From positions 22,683,152 to 22,747,151 of the forward strand of contig CM060464.1 of NCBI GenBank assembly GCA_030544235.1: DNA of 64,000 nt, read 5' to 3'. Below the pieces are notes generated by a model. It searched no databases and was not told where the DNA came from. It saw only the letters and a program-made list of their open reading frames with translations. Numbering within the stretch: the first letter of the stretch is position 1; every line of letters begins with the position of its first letter. Below are positions 13,710 to 40,300 of the stretch, piece after piece. The stretch comes from Lepturacanthus savala (lineage: Eukaryota; Chordata; Actinopteri; Scombriformes; Trichiuridae). Made by a program: the position numbers and the translations under genes.

Positions 13710-14676
13710 TTTATTTTTCATTATGTGAAATAGTCTTGCTCTTTCCTTATAAACATATAAACACCATGGAAGCATATCGTCATCCACGACATCTGTACAG
13801 TCAATACACAAAAAAAAGGCTGGACTCATCATATTCAGTCCATTCAACCTACAAACACAACGTTCAACTCATTAGATAGTGAACGGTACTTTTTTAATGA
13901 AGCTCTTCGTCTTTTCTCCATTCAAATCTTTTCCAAAACTGAGGAAATCCCACATGTGTAAGAGTCAGTCCCCCTCTGCTCTCTAGTCCTACAGGGCAGA
14001 GTCTCCACATCCAGGACCTGGAGTCCTACAGCACAGACCACTCAGGACCTGTTAAGTGCTTCAAGGCAAACCGATTCTCAGATTCCTTTAAGAAGCGAGA
14101 GGAGAAGCAATCCAATGGATTGAGCTAGTAGCAAAGAAATGTGTTCTGAAAAAGAACAAAAAAAAAAGAAAATTCTTAAGTAAACAACAGTTTGACGGTT
14201 CAGTTACGTCACTACTCCTTTTAGATGAGAGGTAAATGGCTGCCTTCCGATTTCATTCCAGCTTTCTCTTCATGATAGGCATCACAAAGACTCTACGCCA
14301 GGAAACAGGTCGATCTCTTAACGTCACACTCCAAACACATTGTCAACTTTTTTATGTCACATTGTCAGTTTTACACTTTGTGTATTACACTGTGCATGTT
14401 TGGTATGTTAGGGTTTAGGGTTTTTCTATCCAATGTTTCTCAATATAAGACAACACTGATAATCCTTTTGCTATCCCAGTAGAGAAATGGAAGATGGAGC
14501 ATAGACTGATCAGAGTCACCAGAAAGATGAAAGAATATTGAAGAGCTCTGAGAACAAAGTCTGATAGAAAAGGGATCATTTATTCTAACTTGTGCCCCAA
14601 ACTTCAGATTTATCCTTAAATTTGTTCAAAGATATTTGTTTCCACGTTGTCCTGGTCCTCAAAAACAAACGTGTGA

Positions 14677-14716
<40 letters not shown>

Positions 14717-15997
14717 AAACACTGTACGTTTAGTGTGGAAAAGACCATCAACCATCACCTCCAACATCTCCGCTTTGAACACTGCTGTGATTTCTAGTTG
14801 TGATTTTTTGTGGTCAGCCATTAATTGCATGTGTAGACATTCACTACGTCAACTTGTGCACATGACCTCGCTCTGTCACTTGTATATTTCGCTATAAAAC
14901 ATAAGAACCGCCCGTTTTATCACAGGTGATGATGGCGATGACCACAGAGAGAATAGCAGCAGCTAAATGTAGCTTCAGACGCGTTTGTTCTTAGACTTTT
15001 TGGACATATCCAATCAAACAGTTTCTGTAGAACATTTAATTTTGTGACGTGTGTCCAGGGCTTTTCGGCTGGAGGTGGATGTCGTTCATACCTGTATAAT
15101 TCACCTGTTTAGATGGACGAGAGTTAGTTCCCTGCTTCTCGATTCAATCTTTATCCCACGGACCTAACATGTAGAGGACTACAGATAAATCCACAATCAC
15201 ATCCAACGTGTGTGTCTAATCTCCTTTTAGTGTTGAAGGGGCAAAAAAATTATGGAAGGAAAACTTAAAAAAGTGATTTAAAAAGGATAATTATGTTCTT
15301 TGACATTTCTGTTTAAGGCCATTTGTGTCTGTGCGTAACAGAGGTAGACAGACGGCAGCAGTGGGCAGATGAAGGACCAACCACAGGACCTGCTCTCAGT
15401 AACAGCAGCTGTTCAGACTCCAGCTGTTCAGACAGCTGGGGGCAGGGAGCCAGAGAGGCCACGTTAATAAGCAATTCTAAATAACTAGTGAATTTTTATC
15501 ACTAAATGAAAATATACCAGTATGCCAAATATCCCTGTGAGCCATAATTTACACGATCTTAATGTTTGTTTAAACCCTGCTGCTTTTTAATGTAAGAATT
15601 TACATCTGTCTGTTGGGCTCGTACAAACCTGGAGATTCTGCTGAAATAATAAGATCAGTATCAGATGTGTGTTGTGAACCCTGTCCAAATGTTCCAAATG
15701 TACTTAGAATTATACTATACTGGTCCTAATGAATTAAATCATAAAAATATAGAAATTCTTTGGAAGTGTTTGTCTACTTGATCTTTGGAAGCGCTGCCCC
15801 AGTGCCCTCCCAGTGTTCTTATTACTTTTAGAAGAAGCTCTGTGAGTCTCTGTGTCAGAGATGCAGCTCAGGCCTGCAGCTTCCAGCAAAATAACTCAAC
15901 AACAAACTAAATTTTCACAGTCGGGGAGCTCGGGCAGTTCTGCAGCAGAGCTGTTGTCTGCTGGGATCGCTCTTCATCACGTGACGCCAGAGGAGTC
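13710..15997 (-). other. fbxo38: fbxo38 3' UTR (probable)
   Basis: From the stop codon towards lower coordinates the sequence has no coding potential. AATAAA signals on the minus strand lie near 14579-14584 and 13711-13716, so alternative 3' ends of about 1.4 and 2.3 kb are possible. A (CA)n at 14681-14714 would be transcribed as (UG)n. The exact cleavage sites are not provable from sequence. Confidence 0.5.
14681..14714. repeat. (CA)n microsatellite
   Basis: About 17 CA units inside the probable fbxo38 3' UTR. Confidence 0.95.
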
Positions 15998-29849
<13,852 letters not shown>

Positions 29850-29936
29850 CACTTCCACCTCGCTGCTCAGCCGTCTACACACACACTTCCCTCCTCCTGT
29901 AGCCTGGAGGTCCTATTTCACAAGCATGAACCTGTT

Positions 29937-32900
29937 CTGAACAAATCACAGGAGAAGGCAGGTTAATGGTCGGAGGAAACACACACTGAGGGTGCTTCTT
30001 ATTTGCCTTATTTAATATTTAATGTTGTTTTTTTAGTGTAGAGAGATCTAGAGGATGAATGGGCGACGATACACAAAACCTGTCCTTTACATCAGTCTTT
30101 CTATCAAACCAGCACATCTCTGAATTAAAAGTGCCTAAACTCAAACCACATCACAGCTTTGTAGCATACAATCAATATTTTCTGGACTCATAGCGTAGCA
30201 TCTACCACCATCTTCTGACCAAACTACACTTTGCAGGATTTTATCTATTTGACTCACCCCACACCAGTTGATGAAAACACACCCAAACCACATCTCCTTG
30301 TTTCCAAGGTTCACTTTAATTTGCTCAAAAAGTAAATAGAGGACAGTCACAGACAACCACAGCGAGTCACAGCAACACAACACATCACTAAAACTGCTCC
30401 TGCATGTGGATGTTAATTAATGAATCAGCCCTGTGTGACAAACTAAATTCAATAAGCAGCTCATGTTCAAACTTAGAATGTTATGTTGCTTGCTAAAAAG
30501 GGAGCTGGTATGTTTTTCTCAATCATTTCATTCTTAAATTATTCGTAACTGATATCAAAAAGCTGCAGATGCGTCACTGCAGTGTTTTAACAGACGTTCA
30601 ACAAAAACCTGAGTGAGTGCTGTGCAGCCACTGGACAACCAACCTGTAGCTGACAGCATAACTGGACAATCACACACTGCTTTGGAACCTCTTGCAAAAC
30701 TGTAATGGTGACTGCAGAAGTAATGTTAGCAAAGTAAAGACAGCCATCAGCACAGTTATTACAGAAATAGACCTAACAACAATTAAACAAGAACAGGAGT
30801 GTGTGCGATTAAAGTCTCTCGGATGAAATGACATTTCAACTGGATTTTGTTGTGACACAACTTGCTCCACTGATTGGCTGCAGGCATGTGGTCCTGCCCA
30901 CTGAAATCATAAGGAAGAGTGCAGACCGACATGTAAAGCAAACAGAAGTCTGGTCTAATATGATCAGGATGATTTAACCAGGCTAGAACCTGCCTAGTCA
31001 AAGCCACTTCCATAGAAAGACAATGGAACATCTGATGTGGAATCCTGTTTGGGTCAAGTTCGGGTCAACAAATACCAGCGTGGAGCCAATAAAAATCACT
31101 ATTCACAGCTGTGCACAGCCACAAAACTACATTATGTGGTGTTACACCACACAAGAAAGGTTCAGGAAACCAACTACATAGTTCTAAAATCAATGAAAGG
31201 ATGGTTTGTGTACAATTTTGTTTTCTTTAAAGTATTTCTTCAAATAATATATATATCTCAGGAAAAAAAATATTGTCATGTCAGTTTTTCAACAATATGT
31301 CAAAGTGTGGAAAAGATTGCTGCAGCGATAGAGAAGACCCTTTTAGCGGAGGCAGCAAAAACACTGCAATCTCAAAGCAGAGATATTAGAATAATATTCT
31401 GAAACCAGGATGACAAGGCTCAACCCCACAGAGAGGGGTTCATCAGAGACTACATCCAGGATTTGGGAGCAGAGAGAATGGAATGGCCTCCCAACAGCCC
31501 TCAACCCAACTGAATGTTAGTGGGATCAGCTTGGACGAGCTGTTCCTGCTACAACGACCAGCAGGAGCCGTGTTGTGCTGACTCACAACAAATCCTGGTT
31601 GAGGAGTGGAACCATCACCACCATCAGTGTGTGGCTGTTTATGTTCTTCCACACGATACTGAGGCTCATGACTGTTTGTTAAATTAATAAATTGCCAAAC
31701 ATCATGTTTCTTCCTTGTTACAGATAGACCATAATCATCTAAACAAGACTCTATAGCAAGATAAACTGTTTTGCATCGGCAGAGAATATATTAACCACAA
31801 CCCAAATGTCATTTACTGAAAGAAAGAAATATTACTTTTTTGATTGTAGTTTACTGTATCAATGATGTGCTTTTAAAGACGATATTAACAAAATGGTAGA
31901 GGAGTTGTCTGCTTTGGTGTTTCAGATATAAATGTTTGTTATTTTTTCCCTCACATTGGCTGCCAACAACACAGTAAAGCCCATAACTTTGCTTCTTCTG
32001 CTATAATTACAATAACAAAGCTGGTGAACCCAAAAAACATGTATCAAGTCATGTATTAAATTCAATTGCGTAAATCGATTTTGCCGATGTTTATTCAAAA
32101 AAGCAGCATTATAAAGGTACATTTGAAATAACTGAGTTTGCAATAAGAGAAGTATTTTGGATAGAACGGTATTGAGTAATGAGGCAGATAGATAAAAGTT
32201 GCATTGGGACACAATTACAAGTATCGTTCTGATCAACAGTATTTTATATGTATGTTTATCTCCACATGCACAGTTATGGGCTTCAGTGTATTTGGGGTAT
32301 TGTCGGCGGCCATTTACAAAATGAGTATAGCTCCAAAACAAATGCTGATCTGACTCGTCTCTTTAGATTAATTCATTCAACATTTGTGTCAGGACTTAGC
32401 AGCAAACACACATTTCTAGACCCTTACCTCCTCTACTAAAAAGATGTTTTCACATATTGACTGCTGCAGCTTAGCTCTTCCCAGAGAATGAAAATGAGGC
32501 AAAAGAGACCATCACTTGTCTGTTTATATAGAGAATATGCTGCAGACTGGTCAGGAGACGGAGATGGAGAGAGAGGACAGCACAGAGAAGAATGGAATGT
32601 GAAGAATAAAGAATCGAGTGAAAAAAGTGAAAGAAGTAGAAAGAGAGGAAAAGAAACCAATGTGATGCAGAATCCTGCAGAGTGAACCTAGAGTCTGTCA
32701 GTAGAATGACTGTTTATTGTTGCCATTCACCTGCAGAAGGAGCTAGAATACATTTAGTTATTAACATCCTGATATCCTATTAACATGTTCTACATCTGAC
32801 ACTGATACAATCCACACCAGCATCTATAAATACTACACAAACACGATGGTTGACCAACACTTTGCTGTGTGTGTTTAACACCAGTCACTTTACACAACAT

Positions 32901-33300
32901 TTCATGTCAAACATGGACAAAATGAAACTTAAACCCAAAGCACATGACACCACGTATGAGTGAATAGAAGCAGAACTCATTACATTACAGCGTTATTATC
33001 GTTATACATCATCGTTGTTAGCCGACTGACAAACGGCACTTTACCAACAAGTCGCAGAAAAACCTTCATTTATAACGTGAGAACCAACGTGGAGATAAAA
33101 ACAGCATCATATCACACAGTTCACTTCACTAACGAACCTGGTTTCACGTTATCAAGCTGCTGAGTTGAACCAGGCTTTGTCAGAGCTAGCTACTGGTTAG
33201 CATAGCCGCAGCTAACATGTACACAGCAACCAGAGAGCACACATAAACATCAACAACAAACATGTGGACGGCAGCGGATTCTCCTCCAGTAGAAACCTAC
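29937..33300 (-). other. fbxo38: fbxo38 first intron
   Basis: A 3.4-kb intron between the 5' UTR exon and the exon with the start codon. It contains a decayed transposase fragment at 31400-31680 and a purine-rich stretch at 32560-32660. No coding exon seen. Confidence 0.6.
31400..31680 (+). mobile_element. Decayed Tc1/mariner transposase fragment
   Basis: Frames with stops and shifts read RDYIQDLGAERMEWPPNSPQ, WDQLGRAV-like and ILVEEWN. These match the WPPNSPDLNPIE...WDQLGR...EEWN tail of mariner/Tc1-type transposases. No ends recognised. Confidence 0.65.
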
Positions 33301-33470
33301 CAGCGGGTTCCTATGAAGTCTGCGGCTTTTCTCTTCGTCCATCATGTGGGAACAGCAGAGATACTCAACACAAAGCTGCTACTAACTTAAGGTTCTAGGT
33401 ACTACTACAAACATTTCCTCCTTCTGCTGCTGCTGGTTCTTCTTCTGGTTCTGGACTGGACGTGTTGCTG
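33301..33470 (-). other. fbxo38: fbxo38 5' UTR exon (first exon)
   Basis: The donor CCGCTG|GTAGGT ends the exon at 33301, and the next exon's acceptor is TTGTTCAG at 29937. The 5' edge is not defined. The exon contains ATGATGG at 33345, opening a 22-codon upstream frame that crosses the splice junction and stops at 29913. Confidence 0.6.
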
Positions 33471-33497
33471 CTCATCGCTGCCTCCCACTGGAGGCTT
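33471..33497 (-). promoter_or_regulatory. CTCF-like composite promoter box (fbxo38)
   Basis: On the minus strand it reads CCAGTGGGAGGCAG (33491-33478), followed by CGATGAGCA and, some 35 nt on, an AGAAGAAGAA run. It matches 12 of 14 positions of the CTCF core as I remember it, and parallels the boxes at magt1 and igbp1. Confidence 0.4.
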
Positions 33498-34261
33498 TTA
33501 TTATACACTTTATACCTCTATGTCCATGTTTTATTCCTGTAGAGACAAAGAACAAAGAAATATTTTCAATGATAACCCACTAGTCTGTTTGATTGCTGCT
33601 TCTCTTCCTTCCTTCTCTGTACTTGGCTCCATGAGAACATACACCGCTGCTCAGAAGTTATAGAACACCTTGATTTTTCAGTTTTTATTAAAAAATATCA
33701 TAATTTAATGTGTCATCTGACAAATGATCTGACAGCCCAGAGGTCTGATGTGGATCATGTTGCTGTAGGATGAACTCCTGACTAACTAGGTCTAGATCAT
33801 GGGGTTCTGCTTAGCTCTAGAGCTCTAGTCCTAGAAAAGACCCAGACATCAGGCTTCATCCATGCTGATATACAGACGGGGTTAATTAACCAGAAAAACT
33901 TGGTTGGATCAACTTTACACACTTTATTTAAGTCCATTACTGCAGAATAGCTGTAAGTCTAAGTTATTAACTATTGATTCCTGGAAATTAATATCTCTCT
34001 CGTTTGGGTCGTTGGGTAGTTAACTGATTGTTTTTGTACCATTTAAATGTCACATATTCTACACTTTACTGTTTTTTATACAGAATTTTGACATCCCTGA
34101 TAAGACTTTAAGTACCAGAGATCATCTCAGTACAGTTTAGCTTCTTTCTAAGCCTTTCCTCTTCCTCTTTAAATGGCTGTGGGGGGTGTTGGTGGTGACT
34201 GTATAGTAGTGACATCACAACTTCATGTAAGTCATGACTGCTTGTTTTAAGGCACAGTTCT
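33498..34261. other. Intergenic sequence, fbxo38/magt1 head-to-head
   Basis: AT-rich. Around 33645-33720 a stretch (GCTGCTCAGAAGTTATAGAA, then TTGATTTTTCAGTTTTTATT) resembles the end of a fish DNA transposon, but weakly. No gene recognised. Confidence 0.4.
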
Positions 34262-34540
34262 CTGTTGCCTCACAGCAAGAAGGTCACAGGTTCAAGACCT
34301 CCTTGGTCCTGGGTCTGGGACCTTTCTGTGTGGAGTTTGCATGTTCTCCCTGTGTCTGTGTGGGTTTTCACCAGGTACTCCAGCTTCCTCCCACAGTCCA
34401 AAAACATGCTGAGGTTAATTGGAGACTCTAAATTGCCCTTGCCCTCTCCCTGCCTCTCACCGTAACGCGCTGGGATTGGCTCCAGCAGACCATGTGACCC
34501 TAATGAGGAGTAAGCAGGTATAGAAAATGACTGACTGACA
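34262..34540 (+). mobile_element. tRNA-derived SINE, plus orientation
   Basis: Begins at TGTTGCCTCACAGCAAGAAG with a B-box-like GGTTCAAGACC, and continues through GTGGAGTTTGCATGTTCTCC to the tail CCTAATGAGGAGTAAGCAGG. Compared with the minus copy at 34790-35113, about 75 nt are deleted after AAATTGCCC and the extreme 5' head is degraded. Confidence 0.85.
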
Positions 34541-34671
34541 TTTGTTTCACACGCCTACTCAGATTCAAATCTTTAGAGATTCAGGAGTCATTAAAGACAG
34601 GACATGACGTAAAGTATTCACTGCTGTGCATAATATATTCACATGTTCAGAGAGATGCACACAGAAAAATT

Positions 34672-34776
34672 CAAGCTTCAAAGTGTTTATTGTCATGTGC
34701 ACAGTGTGGAAACAAGTTTCTGTGTACAATGAAATTCATACTTGCTGTGCACATAAATGCCATATCAATAAAAAAA
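34672..34776. mobile_element. LINE 3'-tail-like fragment
   Basis: TTTATTGTCATGTGCACAGT and TACAATGAAATTCATACTTG resemble the 3' end of a common fish LINE, by memory. Short and of uncertain family. Confidence 0.4.
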
Positions 34777-34789
34777 ATAATAATAATGT

Positions 34790-35113
34790 CAGTCAGTCAT
34801 TTTCTATACCTGCTTATTCCTCATTAGGGTCACAGGGGTCTGCTGGAGCCTATCCCAGCACGTTACGGCGAGAGGCAGGGATACACCCCAGATGGTCGCC
34901 AGCCAATCGTGGGGCACACACACCATTCACTCACACCTACGGGCAATTTAGAGTCACCGGAAGCCGGAGTACTCGGTGAAAACCCACGCAGACACGGGGA
35001 GAACATACAAACTCCACACAGAAAGGTCCCAGACCCAGGACCAAGGAGGTCTTGAACCTGTGACCTTCTTGCTGTGAGGCAACAGCGCTAACCCCTGCAC
35101 CACCGTGTCGCCC
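34790..35113 (-). mobile_element. Full-length tRNA-derived SINE with target-site duplication
   Basis: On the minus strand it starts GGGCGACACGGTGGTGCAGG, includes GTGACCTTCTTGCTGTGAGG (seen on the plus strand) and runs to the GACTGACTG tail. A 13-bp perfect direct repeat, ATAATAATAATGT, flanks it at 34777-34789 and 35114-35126, as expected for target-primed insertion. It is the best preserved SINE in the window. Confidence 0.92.
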
Positions 35114-35126
35114 ATAATAATAATGT

Positions 35127-35920
35127 ATTAAAGTTAAAATAAAATAGAATAAAGTAACATACGTAACAGAATATAAATATAAACTGTAAGTAGGCAGATT
35201 ATGTGCAGATATTTAGAGGTAATGTCATTTATAAACCCTCTTGTAAAAATGGTAGATATTCAAACCAAGATATGCCCCAAAAAGGATTCCTATGTTTTAT
35301 GAAAAACTTCATTTTTGCTGTGCAGTTTTACAAAAGGCAAAGCAAAGTTCAATGATTAACAAGATAAGAGTTCAAAGATCCATTATTTGTCCATAAAATC
35401 ACAGAAATCACACTGGTGATCATTATAAAACATGAAGAATATGTAAAAGAATCAGTTTAAAAAAGGACCCAATTAAATAATCACATAAATGGTTAGTTGC
35501 ACCTCTACTACTGATATTATAATAAACTATTTCTTATTGCATTGATGATGTGGATATTGATGATATATATTGATGCTATGTTTTACTTCAAGTAAACATA
35601 CTTGTAACACAATATGAATAGATGCTGCCCCCATATCAGGGGGTTTCGAATTTTAAGAGGCGAAGAGGCTGATACTGATTGAATAAAGTCAAGAATATGA
35701 CTTTTTATGTGGAATAAAGGATAAAAATAATTTTTACCGTTTAATTTTTTTTATTCAGTTCTGAGACAACAGTCAGAATCCTGACTTTTATATGTAACAA
35801 ATAGAAAAATACTCATTAAAATGTTTTCAGTGGCCTCACACTGGTGGGGATATTTGTTAAGGAATTTATTCCCAGATTCTGTCGTTTTCCATTATTTCTT
35901 ATAGACGTTCTGATCCACTC
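35127..35920. other. Intergenic sequence upstream of magt1
   Basis: AT-rich. No exon or known repeat recognised. Confidence 0.45.
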
Positions 35921-36087
35921 CACACCAGTTGGTGGCGGTAAGGCGCCATTTTGTTGTTTACCAACCGCCATTTAAACCGCAGCAGAAGAAGAAGGCTCCT
36001 GATTGGCTGAGCGCTGACCAATAGGAAGCTGACAGGAGTGAGTGGCTCTCACAGGTTTTTATGGTCGGCCGTCAGCGCTGAAGCAGA
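35921..36087 (+). promoter_or_regulatory. magt1: magt1 proximal promoter and 5' UTR
   Basis: Contains a CTCF-like box CCAGTTGGTGGCGG (35925-35938) followed by TAAGGCGCC, an ACCGCC and an AGAAGAAGAAGG run. Then two opposed NF-Y boxes follow, ATTGG at 36002-36006 and CCAAT at 36018-36022. A short upstream ATG at 36061 ends at TGA after six codons. The arrangement suits a TATA-less housekeeping promoter. The start site is not defined. Confidence 0.6.
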
Positions 36088-37343
36088 ATGTTTAAGAAAC
36101 TTTATATTTCGCTGTTTCTCTTTGTTGTTTTCCACCATGATGCAGCTGATGCACAGAAGAAGAAAGAGGTAACAGGCGTTTGACAATAGAAAGCGGAGAA
36201 AGTTTACAATTTTGTGAGAAGTGTTTGTTTTGAAAGTTGTTCGTGTTAGCTAAGTTAAGCTAACAGTTCACCCGGCAATGAGCTAACGTGAGGTTGTGTT
36301 TAGTAACAAGTAAATAACTTGTTTTCAGACACTAATTTGTAAGTGGACAAGTGTTAGATTAACAAATAAAAACGTGTTAGTAACGTTAGGTACCCTACTG
36401 ACAATTATACTTAAAACGGTGTGAAGTAGAACAGCATTAACACTCGTCACACTCACACCTCTAACTCCGACCTTAAGTCCAGTCACCATCACCCCCTGTC
36501 AGACGGCCCATTGCAGCACACAATGCTGCATGGTCTGTGGAAAACACTGAAGTACCACCATCCTATCGACAATGTATTGCCAGTGCTATCAGAATGGCTT
36601 CAAGTTTCTCTTCTGTCTGTGTTCTCTGTAGACGCTGCTGTCAGAGAAAGTGACTCAGATGATGGAATGGGCCTCCAAACGTTCAGTCATCAGGATGAAT
36701 GGAGATAAGTTTCGTCGCTTTGTCAAAGCTCCTCCCAGAAACTACTCTGTAGTCATCATGTTTACAGCACTGCAGCCACAGAGGCAGTGTGGCGTCTGCA
36801 GGTAATGAGGAATTGGAACAACTGCTGCTGCTTCTTTAACAGTTCATCCACTTTAAGATGTACACATTTGGAAATGCATTTTTACCCCGTTTCAATCCTA
36901 AAACAGTGTCGCTCTCCCCCAAAACTTATTTTTTCCAAACAACCTCCAGAATGTATCACTGCTCCAGCTCCAGCTTGGAATTTCAGTGTGTTTACTGTGA
37001 AAATTTAGCTGATTAAACTGTTAATTATTATTATTATTTTTAGTTTGTCAGTACTAAGCCATAGTGTGAGTGGGTTTTACTGTGCTGCCATTGGCAGAGT
37101 AACTGAGTGGCTGTAGCTTCTTAGTCACAGCTTCTCTGTAATCACTCATTTTATTGATGTACCGATCACACCGTACAGTTGTCATGAACCTCCATTAATG
37201 TTGATTTTGTCAGACTTCTTTGTTGTTATATGAAAGTTGTTTCATCTGTGTTACTGCTCACGAGATGTTGGACATGATTTGTTGTTGACAACTGAAGAGA
37301 AAAAATATGTTTCATAATATATTTCATGTTGTTCAGGTGTTCA

Positions 37344-37384
<41 letters not shown>

Positions 37385-40300
37385 AATCTATGAAATTAAA
37401 TGTTTCTCCATTTCAGACAAGCCGATGAAGAGTTCCAGGTGCTGGCTAACTCCTGGCGTTATTCCTCTGCCTTCACTAACAAAGTCTTCTTTGCATCTGT
37501 TGATTTTGATGAAGGCTCAGACGTCTTTCAGATGGTGAGATAACTTCCTGCTCTCCAACAGTGGTTATCTCCGTTTAGAGCTGCTCTGAATGTATTTTTT
37601 TTCACAGTCAAGGTTCAGTTTGATTGTCATCTGTAATGACATCATAAAATACTTGCATTCCCCTCCTCACTGACAACTACAGCTCTCCTCACTTTTTTGT
37701 CTTTGCAAAATATCTCTATTCATTATGAGTATTATTAAAAAAAACATTTTAACAAGTTGATGAAGGAATGTAACATAAATAAATGCATAATCATCACAAA
37801 CTGATCTACTTCAGAAATTCACACATGTATTGAATGTTTTGTCGGTTTCTGTTGCAGCTAAATATGAATTCTGCTCCGACCTTCCTCCACTTCCCATCCA
37901 AAGGGAAACCTCGCAGGACTGACACCTATGAGCTGCAGGTCCGAGGATTCGCTGCTGAACAGCTGGCTCGGTGGGTGGCAGACAGGACTGATGTGCAGGT
38001 AGGTGTAAGTCCATTAAAACTGGGTCATAATGACTAAAATATGGGTTAAACTCATTGTATTTTATTTATATTTATTTGCATCTCAGGCATTGTTTTAACC
38101 CAGATTGTGTGGAACTATGCATGGACCTTTGTTCATCTTCCGGTCTATGGGGTTTTGCTTCCTTAATAATACAAATCATTCCAATAAGAAGACCGTATAT
38201 AATATGTTATTACTGAACTGTAATGGTTGAAACTTGTGCATCTCAGTAAGCGATTACCTAAAATCCAGAATGTGTTGCCCAATAAATGCTCTTAATTAAT
38301 CTTTTAACTTTATGATTTTTCATGGTTAAAGAATAGGCAAAGAAACTATGGGAAATAACTAAATTGTGACTTTTGATATAAAACATAGCTTCTCTATATT
38401 TCAAGAATACACAAAGTTTATTTTCTAAAGAAACAAGGAAACAAATTTGTCACTTAGGTGAAATGTCTTATCTTTTGTATATCTTTCAATTAAACAATAT
38501 CATTTTACCCAATTACCTACTACTTTTGATGGAATAATCAGCAGAAGACTTGATTACTAAAATATTCAATAGCTGCAGGCCTCCTCTAAAGACAGACACA
38601 CACAGGGCAGGGTCTCTGCAATTCAACACACTTCAAAGACTTGATGCTGGCTTAAATGTTGATGGTAAAGTGGATCTATATTTAACGTATCAAAGTAAAT
38701 GTATGCAACGACCATTCTTTACCTACAGGTGCACATAGTCTCCTGTCACATCTGTTATACATTACATCTTTTGAGTAGGAAGTGGTGTAGGCCACTGTTT
38801 CAGGCCCTGTTTTGTGTGTCTGCAACTGTTCTATATGAGGATCGTGGACACTCACACACTCTGCTGATGAGTCTCCGATAACTGGTTGTGTCTGTTTTTC
38901 AGATTCGTGTCATTCGTCCTCCGAACTACGCCGGGCCTCTGCTGCTGGGCTTCCTCCTGGCTGTGATCGGTGGGCTGGCGTATCTACGAAGACACAACCT
39001 GGAGTTTCTCTTCAACAACAATGTCTGGGCCTTCTCTGCTCTGGTAACAACACACACACACACACACACACACACCTGTACATGTATAACTCCCTGCTGG
39101 TTGTTCAGTTGTGCTGGTCAGTCCAGTCACAGACCATGACACAGGACACAGCCATGTGGTGCCTGGCTGTGTAATATAGTTGTAGTTGAGGTGTATAATT
39201 AATTTATGAATGAACACAGAGAAATGTGTTAGCTCAACAAATATATTTAGGTGAGAAACAAAGAAAGAAGTTAAACCAGTTAAATCACAAGGTTTTCATT
39301 CCAGAACCACAAATTGGCTTTGCAGTTCATTTAGATGTCTGCTACAGAGCGATGTACGGCAGCTGTCAAACATCAGGAATGAATGCGATGAACTCAGCTC
39401 CATGAATATTTCTGCTGTGTTTCAGTGTTTTGTCCTGATCATGACTTCAGGACAGATGTGGAACCACATCAGAGGACCACCCTACGCACACAAGAACCCC
39501 AGCACTGGACAAGTTGTAAGACACCAACGATATATTTATCTTCTTGATTGGTACAAGATGTAAACTCGTTATAAGAATCCTGATTGTGTGTGCATGTCTG
39601 CGTGTTTTTTTTTTTTTCCAGAATTACATCCATGGCAGCAGTCAGGCTCAGTTTGTGGCTGAGACACACATCGTCCTCCTCTTCAGTATCCTTCAGCTGT
39701 CTGTACACTCATTTTACAACCAAATACTCAATACTTCACATTGTTTGTTATAGGCACAATTAAAACACTCATTCTGAATATTTCTAGGTGTATATTTATA
39801 TTCAGGCCTCTACTAGAATACGTTATACGCCTAATTTCAGCCTCTGTCTGAAACGAGCGACTTGGAAGCTGACCCTCCACTTATTTCTGGCTGTGGAGGA
39901 TTATAGTTATTAATTACAGTAGCAGGATTTGTCTGAGTTAGGTCATCAGTTAAGACAATTAGTCTAATAGCCATTGCATGATTTTGATATCAATTTATTT
40001 TGTTCCTCTAATATTATTTTAACATGCTGCTAGAAATGATCATGTAATGTTTCAAACTAGTTTCATGGTGTAAATATCAAGTACAACTTTTTTACCTTTC
40101 TAACCATCATTGTTTTAATCATTTTACATTAGATTAGATTAGATAGGAATTTATTGATCCCTTTGGAAGTTTCCTCGGGGAAATTGAAGTTCCAACACAT
40201 CACATACAGCACCGTTAGGAAACTATAGACACACAAACAGAAGAGAAATATGTAAATTAAAAACAAACACTGTAAATACCAACAGAAAATAAATAAATAG

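Noticed and set aside
14400..14425. Telomere-like TTAGGGTTTAGGG
   Set aside because: Two short imperfect units only; not an interstitial telomere array.
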